44,202 nucleotides of DNA from Pezizomycotina sp. ARF18 (GCA_002224055.1 AZLU01000294.1:1-44202), one strand, 5' to 3'; positions 1 through 12,155 are shown, numbered from the stretch's first letter. Numbers and translations are program-made. Notes: generated from the sequence alone by a model not told the origin.

Positions 1-61
1 TTTTTTCTTCTAGGCCCGCCTTTAATTAGTGCCAACAAAAACCTGGTGTTTATACATCGTT

Positions 62-757
62 TTATTTACATCTCTGGACCTCAATGTGCTGCTGCTGCTT
101 CTTTAGGGCGGCCTTGACTCCCGCCGGCGTTGGATCTGGTCTTTACCGAGCTTGCACGCCGTCCCGGATGCCACGCGGTTTGCCGATTCTGAAACCTCTC
201 GCCCGCAAGGCATTTACGATCTTCGGAGTGACGGCTGCGGTGAGGGGGACCCGGAAAAAGATCAGGCTTTGTGCACGGCGTACGCCAGCGCTAGTTCTGT
301 CAGATGCTCGCTTCTTCTCCCACATTGCCATTGCCGTTCGCCGTCGCGTCGACAGCACCCTCCTCCTCCACGACCCCACCTCCGGCAGCCTGCTTCTGCG
401 CCCGCTCGAGTTTCCACTCATGCACCGACTGTGGCATAATGCGCCAGAACCAGTCTATGACGGCATGCTCGTGCTCGGCAATTTTCTCTTTGCCGATGAG
501 CCGAATGCGAGGAAGAGAAGGGGAAGTCGAGGACGGACAAGAGGAAGTAGACGGCGATAGCGGAGACCCGTACTCCTTCGAGAGGTGCTTGAGCCGCTGG
601 CCGATGCTCAGCGAGCTGCCATACTTGCGCTCTGGACATTGCCTGCGAAAAATACCGGTCTCGACGTTAGAAAACGATCGCGCCACCTTGGGGAGATAAT
701 TTCGGACGCGCGGCTTCGAAGCGGCGGAGCAGGAAGGTGCCGTCCGAATGCTGCCAT
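62..757 (-). CDS. DUF1279 (FAM210-like) mitochondrial membrane protein, frameshifted
   Basis: Minus-strand pieces in different frames line up with one DUF1279/FAM210-type protein. In order they are QRLKHLSKEYG (about 600-568), the hydrophobic helix VSAIAVYFLLSVLDFPF (about 565-515), RLIGKEKIAEHEHAVIDWFW (about 498-440), TELALAYAVHKA (about 298-262), LIFFRVPLTAAVTPKIV (about 261-211), and a Lys/Gln-rich tail ending at the TAA at 62-64. Members of this family sit in the mitochondrial inner membrane and carry an N-terminal targeting region. The Ala/Arg/Ser-rich stretch before QRLKHLSKEYG fits such a presequence. The start is uncertain: the ATG at 757 (MAAFGRHLPAP...) needs a later frameshift to join the domain. 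At least five one-base losses separate the pieces (about 566, 512, 497, 300 and 262). The family is clear, but whether the gene is intact in the organism is not. It is divergent from the LanC-like gene. Confidence 0.8.
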
Positions 758-2079
758 TCGTCTGAAGCAAGCGGCCGTCGTAGCGAGAAGCTCCGTATCT
801 GGTGTGGTGATATCGTTTTTGAGGATGGTAACGGTGCTGTCGAGATGGTAGGTTTGAAAAGCGAAGGATTCTCGACCAGGAGCGAATCGAATTACGATAA
901 GCTTGAGAAAGGTGTCGACTTTAGTGGGGTTCTCATCATTCGAGGTAGCGGCCCTCGTTCAAACCCTTTGAAAGCAACCGAATGCGTGGAAGCTCGGTAT
1001 TGTGTCTTGTTTGTTAGGATGGGGTTCTATGTGTCCGAAAGGCGTCGGTGCATAAAAGATTCGACTTGAGTGAAAATGATTCTGGACGAAGATAGCCTTT
1101 TTACATATCCAGGTGACGAAAAGTGGGAAAAAATCGGGATTTTGCGGAAAAATTTAATTTCGTAACGGGCCCGAAAAAAAAAAAGAAAGAAAGAAAATAC
1201 TATTGCTACTAAAAAGTTAACTGTTGTGTCGCAGCGACCACTTCACTGGTTTTTTGATTATTATCTGATCTCCGACGCGAACCAGTAAACTTGAGCGGGT
1301 CTTTGAAATTTCCCTTTAATACTTCATTATCATCGCTATGTCCATCTCTTTCAATATCAAGCTTCAAGTGTAAACTCCTACGTACTCTTTTCTTTCATAT
1401 TTTTATATCTTATCCTCTTCTCTGGTTTTTTTTTTTTTTTTTTTTTTTTCTAGTGGCAATTATACCACTTTATACAGCTTGCCGAGGGAACTCGAGCTAG
1501 CGTTCACAAAGGCAACAGAAGATTCTATCGATAAATGGAAGAGCGGATATAGTCGCCGTCCCCTCAACACCTTGGCGGGGAAACATAGGTGAACAGGTTT
1601 TAATCTTTAATAAAAAAAAAAAAAAAAATAGTCGGCGGTTAAATCCTCACTTGTCTACTCTGCGGCAAAAAGAGAGAAGGACGATCGAAGATCAACGAAG
1701 ATCTCTCGTCCCTGCAAATCTCATATAGAGAAAGAAAAAAAAAACTTGGTATACAGAAGAAATTAACAATACCTAATAACTTCACACCGTTCACAGCTTT
1801 TTCTCTTTTTCTTCGAGGCGAAGAGTGAGTGCGAGACAAAAAAAAACGCTCCCACTAGACTTTTTTGCCTCATTAGTTATCTGCTATAAAATTAGGGTGA
1901 AAGCTTCCGTCGTCGCTTGAAAAAAAAAGCATATAGATGTATGTTCGGTTTTGTTTAAAAAGCGGATTTTAAACTTCATTAAACAAAAAAACAAAAACAA
2001 ATTTGCTGTACCCGGTTTACGAATCTACGGAATTATGAGATAAAAAAGAAGCGGATACGAGAGGGAAAGAAAAAAAAAT
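758..2079. other. Intergenic spacer between divergent genes
   Basis: No coding sequence is recognised in this 1.3 kb. It should hold the promoters of the DUF1279 gene (leftward) and the LanC-like gene (rightward). It contains a T-run of about 25 bases ending in CTAG (about 1425-1453), an A-run of about 18 bases (about 1611-1628) and several shorter A-runs. No TATA box or factor site can be assigned with confidence. Confidence 0.6.
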
Positions 2080-3233
2080 ATGACAAAAAAAGATCGATAT
2101 ATACCAAACGACAAGAGCCCGGACGATCCGAGCTACCGCAAGTGTGCTATCAGCAAGCGCACGAGGAGCTGCTCCTATCCGTCACCCGCACAGTTCGAGA
2201 AGTCCCACCCGATGAGACCACTCGATTCCGGCGATCCGGTTTTTACGATGGTAGCCTGTCAATCGCTCTCCTTTTCTACAGGCTCTCGACGCTGTACCGA
2301 ACGCTCACATCTTCGACAGGGATTTCCAATACTGGGCGAGGGCGTACGCTAACGCGCTTCCTTCGGATAAGCACCACCCTACGCCGGACTCGTGCGGCGT
2401 GGTAAACGAGCGCCTCGCGAAACTATGCCTCTCCACGATGCTCGATCAGGATGCCGAATCTGCGAAATACTTGTGCTCGTACAAAGACAGCTTACTCGGC
2501 GAAGACGGAGCGGATGAATGGCTATACGGAAGGAGTGGGTACCTATACTTATTACGGAATGCGAGGCATGCCTTCCCTAATGAACCTGAATGGCAGCAAA
2601 TCCGAACTCTCCTGACGGAAACCATGGAGGAAGTAGCCGACCGCATAATGAAGACATACGAAGAAGCTGGGGCTTGGATCTGGCACGGGAAGGAGTACTT
2701 TGGGCCTGTTCATGGGACCATTGGGATTATTCTACAGATTGCGCTTTCGACGCCGTCCAAGATCTCCCAACTCGAACCGCTTCTGGTAAAGTTGCTCGAT
2801 GAACAACTTGATAGCGGTAACTGGCGAAGCTCTGCTACTAGCTCTCACGATGACGTTCTTGTCCAGTTCTGTCACGGCGCCTGCGGATTCGTTGTTTCGC
2901 TTATGTCTCTGAAAACTTTATATCCTCATTTACAGCAAAAATCGATACGGCAATTGAGAAGGCCAGAAAGTGCATCTTCGAGAGGGCTTGCTGCGAAAAA
3001 TGCCAGGGCTTTGTCACGGCATCGTCGGCAACGCGCTAACGCTTCCAGTCCACCAGGCTAGGTACTTTTTGACATTTACGACTGCTGATGTTCTGGATAA
3101 AACTTGGCAAACGGGATTTTCGAAGCTACAGAAAAGCCTTGGGGGCTTTATAGTGGAGAAGCTGGAAAGAGCATGGGGTTGGGCTGTTGCTGACTCCGGC
3201 GAGAAGAATGATGCTTTGTGGGAATCTTTATAG
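2080..3233 (+). CDS. LanC-like (LANCL family) protein, frameshifted
   Basis: The product is a fungal LanC-like protein of about 385 residues. It starts at ATG 2080 with RYIPND, a common opening in fungal members. It then reads, across frames, through VTRTVREVPP, GFYDGSLSIALLFYRLSTLY, GRSGYLYLLR, WHGKEYFGPVHGTIGI, QFCHGACGF and GLCHGIVGNA, and ends LERAWGWAVADSGEKNDALWESL at 3233. The family is an alpha/alpha barrel with a zinc held by two Cys and one His. Here the candidates are the Cys at 2870-2872 and the Cys-His pair at 3012-3017. Animal relatives bind glutathione and add it to dehydrated residues; the role in fungi is poorly known. One-base losses are seen near 2128, 2300, 2943 and 2985, and each restores the conserved reading. 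No lanthipeptide precursor or dehydratase gene lies nearby. Confidence 0.9.
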
Positions 3234-3469
3234 GGTATAATGATGTTGAGTAGCAGAAATGCTTCCTATTTGAAACTCTTGTCACTAAAAAGAAAAGAAA
3301 AGAAAAACTTCCCTTGAGAGCTGGCAGTTGACATAAATTTGCACGCAACAGGAGGGTCTACGAGACTAGCATCATTGTAGACGTCGTTACTTGAAAATGA
3401 ACTTGACTATATTCTTCTTTTAACACCGTGGAGACTATTTCAGTCAACCTTACACAGCTCCCTCTCCTT

Positions 3470-3471
<2 letters not shown>

Positions 3472-3502
<31 letters not shown>

Positions 3503-3516
3503 GGGGGGGGGGGGGG
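3472..3516. repeat. T30-G15 compound homopolymer
   Basis: A run of 30 T (3472-3501) passes directly into a run of 15 G (3502-3516). The same architecture occurs twice more in the window, with A in place of T. Confidence 0.95.
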
Positions 3517-5550
3517 CAATGTTTTAGCAGGCAATCCTACTAGTACAGGTGCTTGAGATATATGACAACCTCATTCATCATCGCCATAGTCCTCCAAATA
3601 ACCCCCCCCTCTTCCACCCAAATTAATAAAAAGAAAGGAAAAGAAAGAAGGTCACCATATTTGGTTTACTGATGTCTCTCAAAATCCGTGAGCTCTATCC
3701 CGCAAAATCCCCCAAAATCAAAACATGACACGACAATAAGCCCAGTGTAGTTCCAGGCTGCATTTTGCGACTATATTTTAAAACATTTTCACCTAATAAG
3801 CTATACATTACGTCATTGCTGGCTCTGGGAAATATTTCTATCAAATCTCAAGCCACGTTTGACGCAGGTGTTTTAATATTATAGCGATTGGCAATTCCTC
3901 CTTCCCTAAAAAAAAAAAAGGAATGAAGACAAGAAAGGACAAAAAAGATAAAAAGACTTGTCGACAGACGCTTGGAATAATTTGGACCTGTGATGTGAAA
4001 AGAAAGAAAATGAATAAATAATTCCCCTCCCTTTTCTTCCCCTCTTCTCAATTAGCGACTCACTCTACCACCCCATAAAAGAGGAATCACCTAATATCCT
4101 CGCGTCTGCAGCTAAGATCACCGCGCAGAGTTCAAAATAAGCATTGTTAGGCGTATAGTTCCCCCATTCTACGCTCTGTTTATTTTATTTGATTTTTTTT
4201 GTCCGTTAAAATCATTTATATATAATGGTAATTAAGCAGAAATGTATTATGAGTGGTGCACTCGTAAGCGAAACGCCGTTATGTGGATTATTAGGCGCTA
4301 TTGCGCTGCATGTTGTTGCTGGCAATTCGTGGGCGGCCCAAAGAAGCCCTTCGTGAGCGCGGCGGATGGAAATTCATAGTATAGAGTACAGCGTACAGCG
4401 TAGATATGTGAGATAATTGCCCTACAGATGTAGCGAGAGTGGTCTGCCATGATATACCTATCATGCATTTTTATTTTTCTGAGGAGAGATGAATGAGTTA
4501 TACGGATACTTGCTTTTACTGCACTAATCATATTCAAATGGATTAGGTAAAGGGAGAGAGTTTTTTTTTTTTTCATTTCTTTTTTTCTCTTTCTTCCTTT
4601 TTTTTTAGTTCAAATAAGGTTGCCGAGACGGGTGGGCGAGCGGGTAGCGGGTAGCGGGGTAGCGGGAATAGGCGAGATGTGGGGGGAGAGAGGAGAAATC
4701 TTTCCGCTTGGGTTTTTGAAAACTTTATTTATTTTATTCTAGACTCCTTATTTCGTATATCGCGAAAAACTCCGAAAGGGAAGGGGGACTAAGAGACTGA
4801 GAATACAGTACTTCATCTGGTTCTCATTTTTTTTTAACTTATTTATTTTTGTGTTTATTATTGTTTACCTGAGTAGGTAAGAAAAATGTCAATACGTCAA
4901 ACGTCATTTTCAATCAAATCCTGACTCAGGTTCGCTGAACGTCGGATAAGTTTCATAAACAACGATCCTCAGGATGAGCATATCTTACGCCGGCGTAACA
5001 ACAATATAATACAGGATTATATATATAAGAAAATATATTACTACTATATATCACAGTTCAATTAAGGTAACTCTTCCTTGTATCACACAAACTCGGCTTT
5101 CCTTCGTCCTGGGCAACACTACTTGGGAAATTATAACCACAATAATAGTAATACCTGTTGGAATTGTTAAACAACTAACCCCCACCCCCCTTCTTCCCCT
5201 TCTCTCTCTTTTTTTTTTTTTTTTTTTTTGTTCTTGTCCTTGCCCCTGACGGTCCTGCCATGTTCCTAGCCTTATGGATCTAATACTCTATAACAACAAT
5301 ACAACAATGTATTATTAAGTATTGTCCGAGAACGCGGCACAACCTTCCACGCGTCGCGGTTCGAGCTATATAGACAAAGTCCAACAGGGGCGCCACAACG
5401 GACATGACATACTATAAATATTGAAACATTCCGGTCCCCCTAAGAATAGCGGCGACAGTATAGGCCCGGCGGCCGCGGGATATTATGCGAAACTTGGCGA
5501 ATCATATTTCTTTCAAAACATCCCCGAATATAGAAGAAAGAAAAGAAAAG

Positions 5551-5586
5551 AAAAAAAAAAAAAAAAAAAAAAGGGGGGGGGGGGGG
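5551..5586. repeat. A22-G14 compound homopolymer
   Basis: A run of 22 A (5551-5572) is followed at once by 14 G (5573-5586), inside a longer purine stretch that begins near 5531 with AAAGAAAAG-type repeats. Confidence 0.95.
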
Positions 5587-6634
5587 CAACCAGTGGAACA
5601 ATTCCCGTGAAACATTTTCCCTCGATTTGTTCAGTCTTGCTTTATTTTTTTTTTTTTTCACGACATGTTGATCTTCTCGCGAGGGAACTAGGTTACCACA
5701 TCCCGGCCGGAAAACTCCAAAGAAGAAATACAGAAAGAAATAAGTAAGAAAGAAAAGGAGAAAAAGAAAAGAAAAGAAAATACGAGATCGCGAGATTAAG
5801 GACACCCCGACACGGAGAAAAAAGAATCATAATAGAAAGAATATAGAAACTCCACGACCCCGATTTTGCCGCGTGGAAAACGAGAATGTTTAAGACATCG
5901 TATGTTTCGTATGATAGTAATTATATATAATACTGAAAATATTATACATATATATATATCGATTCCACGCCGGGAAATAATATTTCCGTTCATGGTATAT
6001 TAATTTCCCATTATAAATAAATTATCCACAAAGTGGGGGAAAAACTGTCATCATCGCCAATATCTTCTTCACACAGGTGATTGCCCTGAATGAGGATTTA
6101 TATATATCAAAACCTATATAGTTAGCTTTATGCAAATGCGGATTCGTTAGCAGAATGCGATGTGTAGTACCTCAAAATGCTATCTTTCACGCTAAGGACA
6201 AAGAATACCCGCAGCTTGCAAAGTGAAACAAAGCAAAAGCACGCTGTTGGTCAGAATAGACGAGATGTCAAGGGCTGTGGATACTTACTTATACGTGATA
6301 TATATCGTGTTTTTCTTGTCTTATCGTTCAATCTAAACAAAAATAGCAAAAAAATCTCTATTTCATCAGATCTCTATTAGGATCTACTATATTTATATAT
6401 ATTGTTTAGCTTTTCAATCTGATAGTGGCAACATTGGCAAACCATTATTTTCCTATATTGTGCGTACTATTTTTTGCGAAATGAAACAGATATGAGCGGA
6501 ACGGAACGTTTTCGGGCTTGATCTCCTGAAGGTCTTGCACGGGCGTTTGGGTATCGCGATTCATACCACCGAGCCGCGAAAAGGTGAAGATCGATTTCAT
6601 CGAAACCTGGGAAAGGGGAAGAAAGAGAAAGAAC

Positions 6635-6667
6635 AAAAAAAAAAAAAAAAAAGGGGGGGGGGGGGGG
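6635..6667. repeat. A18-G15 compound homopolymer
   Basis: A run of 18 A (6635-6652) passes directly into 15 G (6653-6667). The flanks are also purine-rich, from about 6609 to 6680. Confidence 0.95.
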
Positions 6668-6896
6668 AGGCGTGAGGGAAGTAAAAGTCTCCCCGGTTTA
6701 TGTCTAGGAACAACGGTAGAACATAGCCTTGGGAAGTTTCAACCGTTCAAACGTTAGCTGTAATTAGGTGTCAAGACCGATGTTTCTCAAGGATATTATT
6801 GAACATGTCTACTAGAAGAAGAAAAAAACAAGTAATAATGAAAAATTAGAAGATACAATATATAAAAATAGGCAAACTAAAAATCTTCAGGGGGTA

Positions 6897-6929
<33 letters not shown>

Positions 6930-8151
6930 GTGGACAAGGTCTAGGGTTTGAGGATTGTTCGGTTACATTTGTCCTCCGTTCAGTTGTACATACATAGAAT
7001 TCCGTGCAGTATATATTTAAATACAACGTGCCTGATATATCCAGGTCACCCTTGCCCCGAACTGAACGGACTGGAGCTTCATGGAAGATGCCTGTAGGTC
7101 TGGACTTGGGCCGTTTTCAATCCATTCAAATTTAAGACGTTTGTGGTATTGTGATATATTGTAAAATACCATGTAACTAAACTGCGCATGAGAATCGGTT
7201 AATGATATTCATTTGCTCTTAGCCTCATTCCCTTTCGGTGAATCCAGCCTGTATTGCACTCATGTAATTCTCGTTTATTCCCTTCTCCTTTATAATTAAT
7301 TGATGGAGAACAATATTTTTTCATATTTTTATATTTTCTCTTTGGGAAAAAAAAAAAAAAAAGCACCCAAAGGCTATCTACGGGATTGCCTTGTTGTTTT
7401 GGCGATTCGACGTTAGGAAATATCGCCATCCTTTACAAGTTTATAGTGATGATAGAAACTTCCCAAACGAACATATTTACTAGCAGTAGTAGAGAGCCTC
7501 AAAAGAAACATTTCTTCCACTTGGTATATGTATGTACAAAACATTTTTCCTCTACTCTTTTCAGCGACTGAGGCAAGAGCCAAAAAGGGTCCTTTCCTTT
7601 CCTTTTTTTTCTTTTTTTTTTTTTTTGGTTCAAAAACAAAACATGCACATGCAGGAAAGCTAAATAAGTTAAACGCTTTGACGAATTAGATCTATAGCAG
7701 ATGGGTTTTGACAGGAAACATTTCCTGATCCCGCAGGATAGCTCCGGCTTTTGCACCTTTACGGTAATCGCCTATCTTCAAAATTGCGATCTTACACTGT
7801 ATCGCTCGCAGTCTTTTTTTGCTCTCATAGTTTCTCAAGTCCGGGTCTGGGTTAGTTTGCGCCAATGATCCACGATAGTTTTCTCCTGAAGGAGTACGTG
7901 AGTACTTCTGTTGATCTGAAGCAATCCTTACTTCTAGCGATCAAAGAAAATTTTTTTGGCCGTGCCGTCTTGGTTTGAATGATAGACAGTCTCGATGGAT
8001 ATGTTGCGTATTGGAACTTTTCATCCTCTTTGATTTATTCATTCTAATTTATTTTATTTACTTTATTTTATTTCCAATTTCCAATTTGATTTCTCTAATA
8101 CTTCCATGATCGTCATATAGAATCATCGTAGAATATTTATAATCATTCAAG

Positions 8152-8280
8152 TCATTGGAGTAAACCTGGTTTGATCTTGTCTCCTCCCGGGAACTCTAGG
8201 CCTTGTGGATCGTCTGGAACCGGAGCTACGAGACGTTGGTGTAAATATTTCTCGGCTACAGCTTGAGCAAGTTTGAGAAA
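8152..8280 (-). other. Possible terminal coding exon of an unknown gene
   Basis: A 42-codon open stretch on the minus strand contains LKLAQAVAEKYLHQRL, VPDDPQGLEFPGGDKIKP and a TGA at 8152-8154. Its composition (Lys, Asp, Pro, Gly, Ala, few Cys or Phe) looks like real protein, unlike the A/T-run frames around it. There is no in-frame ATG. A possible 3' splice site (TGACAG) lies a few bases upstream on the minus strand, which would make this a last exon. I recognise no family. It may also be a gene remnant or chance. Confidence 0.25.
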
Positions 8281-9322
8281 TTACAGCCTGTCACTTATCA
8301 ATCTGTTCGTAAATATAAGGCGTGTTTGCTCCATCTTGCTGGGGTTTAAAAAAAAAAAAATAGACTAGGAAACAAGAGGCCTCGTTTGACATTAATGGTG
8401 ATCCTACCGTTCCTTCACTAACGATGAAGGCGAAGGCACCTACCTTTGAAACTATTAGGATCTTCGGATAGACGTAGCTACTACTCAAAACTTTAGTGTA
8501 TATCCGTGCTAGTTGCGCCTACGTGAACTTATATTAACCCAGTTGGAAGCTGGGCCGTTGTTAAAGTCAACTTTAGTGCAAAATCAAAATGTATCTTAAT
8601 TTTCTTGTTAACTAGGGTTAACATAATCGTAGACGAATATAGAGGGCAAATAATCATATCCACGAAGCTAACAAAATTCCGGCCTTCGCTATTCTTAAAT
8701 ACATCTTCAAGCGGGGTACTGGGTTTTTCCAGGCGAGCTTCCAGAGCTTTGGCCAAATTGGGCTAGCAAGATACCCTTGAATTTTTCTTCCTCTACTATT
8801 GAGATGCGTACCGTTATTCCATGATACCAATCTGCTAATGCACTTTTTTCTCGTCTTAAAAAAAAATGAAGGGAGATTTAGCTTATTGAAGAGACTATCC
8901 GGAATCTTTGGAAAGAGCATACCTAGAGTCTTGGGTCATTCCTGATACTTCAAGCGCTGTAGCCATACAGCAAAACGTCTTAGCCTTTTTGCCTCGTGTT
9001 ATTTATTGTAGGGAAATCCTCTTCCTCGCCAAAATCCACCAACTCGTCATTGAGAAGGATGACGAATTTCGACATCAATTCGGACCTTGGATATACTAGA
9101 TTATTTTGATTAATTCGTAGAATTAGACCTTTACATATATCATACGTCGAAATAGATTCTGAAATGATCAGGACAGGGCACAAGTATCATAGAATCAAGA
9201 GAGAGGAAATAGAAAGAGGAGAAGGTCTTTCAATAGGGAGTTTGAAAGAATAGGAGCCGGGGGGGGGGCGACGATAGCCTTCTTCTCGCGGACTATATCT
9301 AGAATCTGAGATCTTTTAGATC
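8281..9322. other. Region without a recognised gene
   Basis: Several short overlapping frames occur on both strands. One minus-strand stretch at 8529-8756 reads KALEARLEKPSTPLEDVFKN and could be coding, but no family or exon structure can be supported. Confidence 0.4.
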
Positions 9323-9607
9323 ATGAACAGGCGGGCGGGTTCAGATTGATCTAGTTCGGCACGAATCTGCTTATGCATGTCGTAAGAACCCAAGTTGTGT
9401 TTTGCCTTAAAGCTTCCATGGGGATCCCCGGCACCGTGCATGTATTGCATTAACAATAAAAAAAAATAAAAAAAAAAATAAAAAAGGGGCCTCGGCAGCC
9501 AGTTTGCCAAATGTCCTGTGCTGGAGACAATACCGGAGCAAATGTTTTTGCCTGTATTCTTCATCTCCACCTTGTTCAAAAAGGATATAGAAATGAGAAA
9601 CATTCAC
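9323..9607 (-). other. Possible coding fragments either side of a poly-T stretch
   Basis: On the minus strand a protein-like segment, EQGGDEEYRQKHLLRYCLQH (9560s-9500s), continues to GKLAAEAPF. It is followed by a T-rich stretch (about 9452-9487) that resembles the poly-T introns elsewhere here. A second protein-like segment follows, AGDPHGSFKAKHNLGSYDMH to ARLFMI, with a TAA at 9323-9325. The two could be consecutive exons of an unknown gene, but the splice sites are not convincing and I recognise no family. Confidence 0.25.
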
Positions 9608-10538
9608 CGAGTAAGATATTTCTTAAATTCCAGTAGAAAATTGAGATACCCTGAACTGGCTTCTTTTATTTATTGTTTCAAGGATAATCTTTATTGCAAG
9701 AGAACATATCCGTAATCAATTGAAAGCAACCTCTTTCGCATCAATACTGGCCCAGGCTGGGGTTACCGTAGACTATCATACATATAGGCGTATACTAACT
9801 ACTATACAATAATATGAAGACTAACTTTTGGTTGGTCTTATCGTTCGGCAAGAAGGTAACAAAGGAAAGAGATACCCTTTTTCCATATTTTTTTATAGCG
9901 TATGCGGTGCGTGCGAAAGATATGGAAGGGAAGTGTTAAGTGCATGAATATTAACAAAAAAGGGTGGTCATGCTACATGGTAGTAATTATTAGTATAGGA
10001 AGGACATATCAACAACTATGTATAAGCAATAACAAGGCTAAGGGTATAATGATCTTTTACTCAATACTCGAGTTGAAGAAAGGAAAGTCAAGAAAACAAT
10101 AGGCAATACAAATTATTATAGACGGAGAGAGAGACTAGAACAAAGGGAGCGTGACGAAAGAAAGGTTGAAATACCGAAAGATATAAAATGCGTTATCCAA
10201 TAACTCCAATAATGCTTTATCTATTCACAAATAGAATGTAGTGAAAGAAAAATTGACGAGATACCAAATGGGTGGTGGGGAACATCCCAAGAACAGAAAA
10301 AAACCGCCATAATCCTTTAGTGGAAATGCAAAGAGGAATGGTTGGCAAGCTATTGTAAGTTCTCGACCAGACAAAAGGAAGGTGAGTAATGATTAATAAA
10401 TATTAAAAGCTTGCTCCTTAAGAAGAAAATATATGCGACGAGCAAAACAAGATCGAATTTATGAATCCCTAATATAATTCAACTATAGTTAGTACATACT
10501 TTACATGTTTATATGATAACACAATGGCGTGAGTTGAC
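9608..10538. other. Intergenic, no gene seen
   Basis: No coding segment or RNA gene is recognised. The stretch is AT-rich and lies just downstream of the TmpA-like gene, so it should contain that gene's 3' untranslated region. Confidence 0.5.
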
Positions 10539-12155
10539 TTACCATATGGCACCGTAGCAGCTCACGCCGCGACACTCCATTCCATAGACCAACCTTCTTT
10601 GTAAGCGGAGGGTTGCTAATTATTACTACTGCTTCGGCATTGTGCTCCTGGTATAGCCTATAGGTCAACTTGACCATATCAGGCTTTCCATAAACTCTAG
10701 TGTTGTATATGATTGCTCGAGATCTGCCTCAAGGACTGTATCGACAATGTCGTTACCAAAAGTCTCCCGCGGTTTCGAGCGCTCCAGAGACGCGAACTTG
10801 AATGTTCTTTTGCTTGGCCGCCGTCAGAACTGGCAAGCATGGACCGATACCTGAGCCCGTGGCAACAATGACGACCCTGTTGAAAAAGTGGAGACATTCA
10901 TAACGCCGCGGACTGGGACCCCGCGAACCCACATTTCTTTGGGCGGTTCTCTAATGTACTTGCTGGTCCAGTCACCGGCGTTGCTAACAACCATAGAGAA
11001 CCCGGACCTGCCAGGGACCGCGATGGTCGCGAAGCTGTGCCACTCAAAAAGGGGTCTGTCGGATAGTCTTGCAAAGGATCCTGGTACGGGTGCGCGTAAT
11101 CGAAATATAGTCTGACAGCGTGGTCAGACAACTTGACGGCTCTCACATTCACCTTTCGAAGGTGGAGCCAAGGGGAGATGATAGAACAAGTGATTGCAAT
11201 GAGGCACCAGAAAGTTGGTGAACGAATCAAAGCTGATGCGTAGGATCCTCCGGAGGGGTAAGGTCGCGTGTAAGGAACAACATTGGAGCCAGAATAATAT
11301 CAAGCAAGACCAACCAGAGAACGATGGATCTGCTCGAATTTATTGTGGAATTTTTGTCGCAAGGAGGGGTATGCGAAGGTCAGCATCCCAATAAGAAAAA
11401 TCATGATGGAATACGTGACGCCTAAAGTCTCAATCGAGACTACTCTTCGATTGGGGTCGAGGATGAGGCTGGAACGCATCCACGGTTGCCTGGATCATGA
11501 GGAAGCCGAACCAAAAGTAGCCGATGTAGCGCAACCGCTGTGAATACCTCCAAGGTGATAGACCTTTGCGCAATTTTTTCGGATAGCCAAGGGAAAACTT
11601 CGGGCACACAGCCTGCAATAATGAAGAGAGCGTTGATGATGTTATCCTGTCGAATGAGAATAGCAGCAGTAAGGTTGGCAGTCGTTGCCGTAGCTAGTGT
11701 TGATACACTGGCCCCTTTGAATATTAAAAAGGCAAAAGGCACCAGATTCACGGCAAATATTACCGCAACAAACGTCGGTAGACAATAAAGGCGATGTGAC
11801 GGAAGCTCCTGAAATAGTGCGGGTGTTTCTTCTGAGGCAGCTGACTCTCGAGATAGCCTTCCCAGGAACCACCCTCTCGTGTAGACTCGCGTTGACCATT
11901 ACCATAGAGGAGCTGCAACTCTCCGGTGCGTTTGAATGAGCCGCAACTGCTTGACGTGGATATCTCTCGTACATGTATAACCGGTGGTACTGATAATCGG
12001 GACAGACGCACTTCCTTCCCAGCCCTCTCTTCTTGCTTCTGAACATGCGCTTCCAATGCCGCCTCGTCGACATCTGCACCCTCCTTTAGCCTCGGAAGAC
12101 TTTCCATTGGCGTAATGATTATTCGAAGCGAATGGTAAGGTTGTAATGAACCCAT
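10539..12155 (-). CDS. tmpA: TmpA-like integral membrane flavoprotein oxidoreductase, frameshifted
   Basis: The product resembles fungal TmpA, a membrane protein with a ferredoxin-reductase-like C-terminus that is linked to conidiation signalling in Aspergillus. It starts at ATG 12155 with a hydrophilic region of about 110 residues. Membrane segments follow: VNLVPFAFLIFKGASVSTL, then ANLTAAILIRQDNIINALF, AKVYHLGGIHSGC, ATFWFGFLMIQATVDAF, TLGVTYSIMIFLIGMLTFAY and FWCLIAITCSII. The C-terminal part reads VRLYFDYAHP, RLSDRPLFEWHSFATI (the likely flavin-binding strand), VVIVATGSGIGPCLPVL (nucleotide-binding glycine motif), RETFGNDIVDTVLEAD, YGKPDMVKLTYRLY and VYGMECRGVSCYGAIW, with a TAA at 10539-10541. 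These pieces lie in all three frames. Most joins need one lost base, often a C from CCC; one near 10590 needs an extra base or two lost ones. Total length is about 535 codons. The family is confident; the substrate is unknown. Confidence 0.9.

Larger units (their letters stand above)
3234..8151. other. Long gene-poor, homopolymer-rich intergenic region
   Basis: No gene is recognised in about 4.9 kb. Reading frames here are short and biased by runs of A or T. The region holds three A- or T-runs that pass directly into a G-run (listed separately), further T-runs near 5211-5229 and 6899-6925, an A-run near 7349-7362, and CT-rich stretches near 4560-4610. No tRNA, 5S rRNA or transposon protein was seen by eye. 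Confidence 0.55.

Noticed and set aside
84-560. A 158-codon plus frame at the left edge
   Set aside because: It is antisense to the DUF1279 gene, which has conserved motifs on the minus strand.
2080-3233. A lanthipeptide biosynthetic cluster
   Set aside because: Only the cyclase-like protein is present; there is no precursor, dehydratase, protease or transporter gene nearby, and LanC-like proteins are common alone in eukaryotes.
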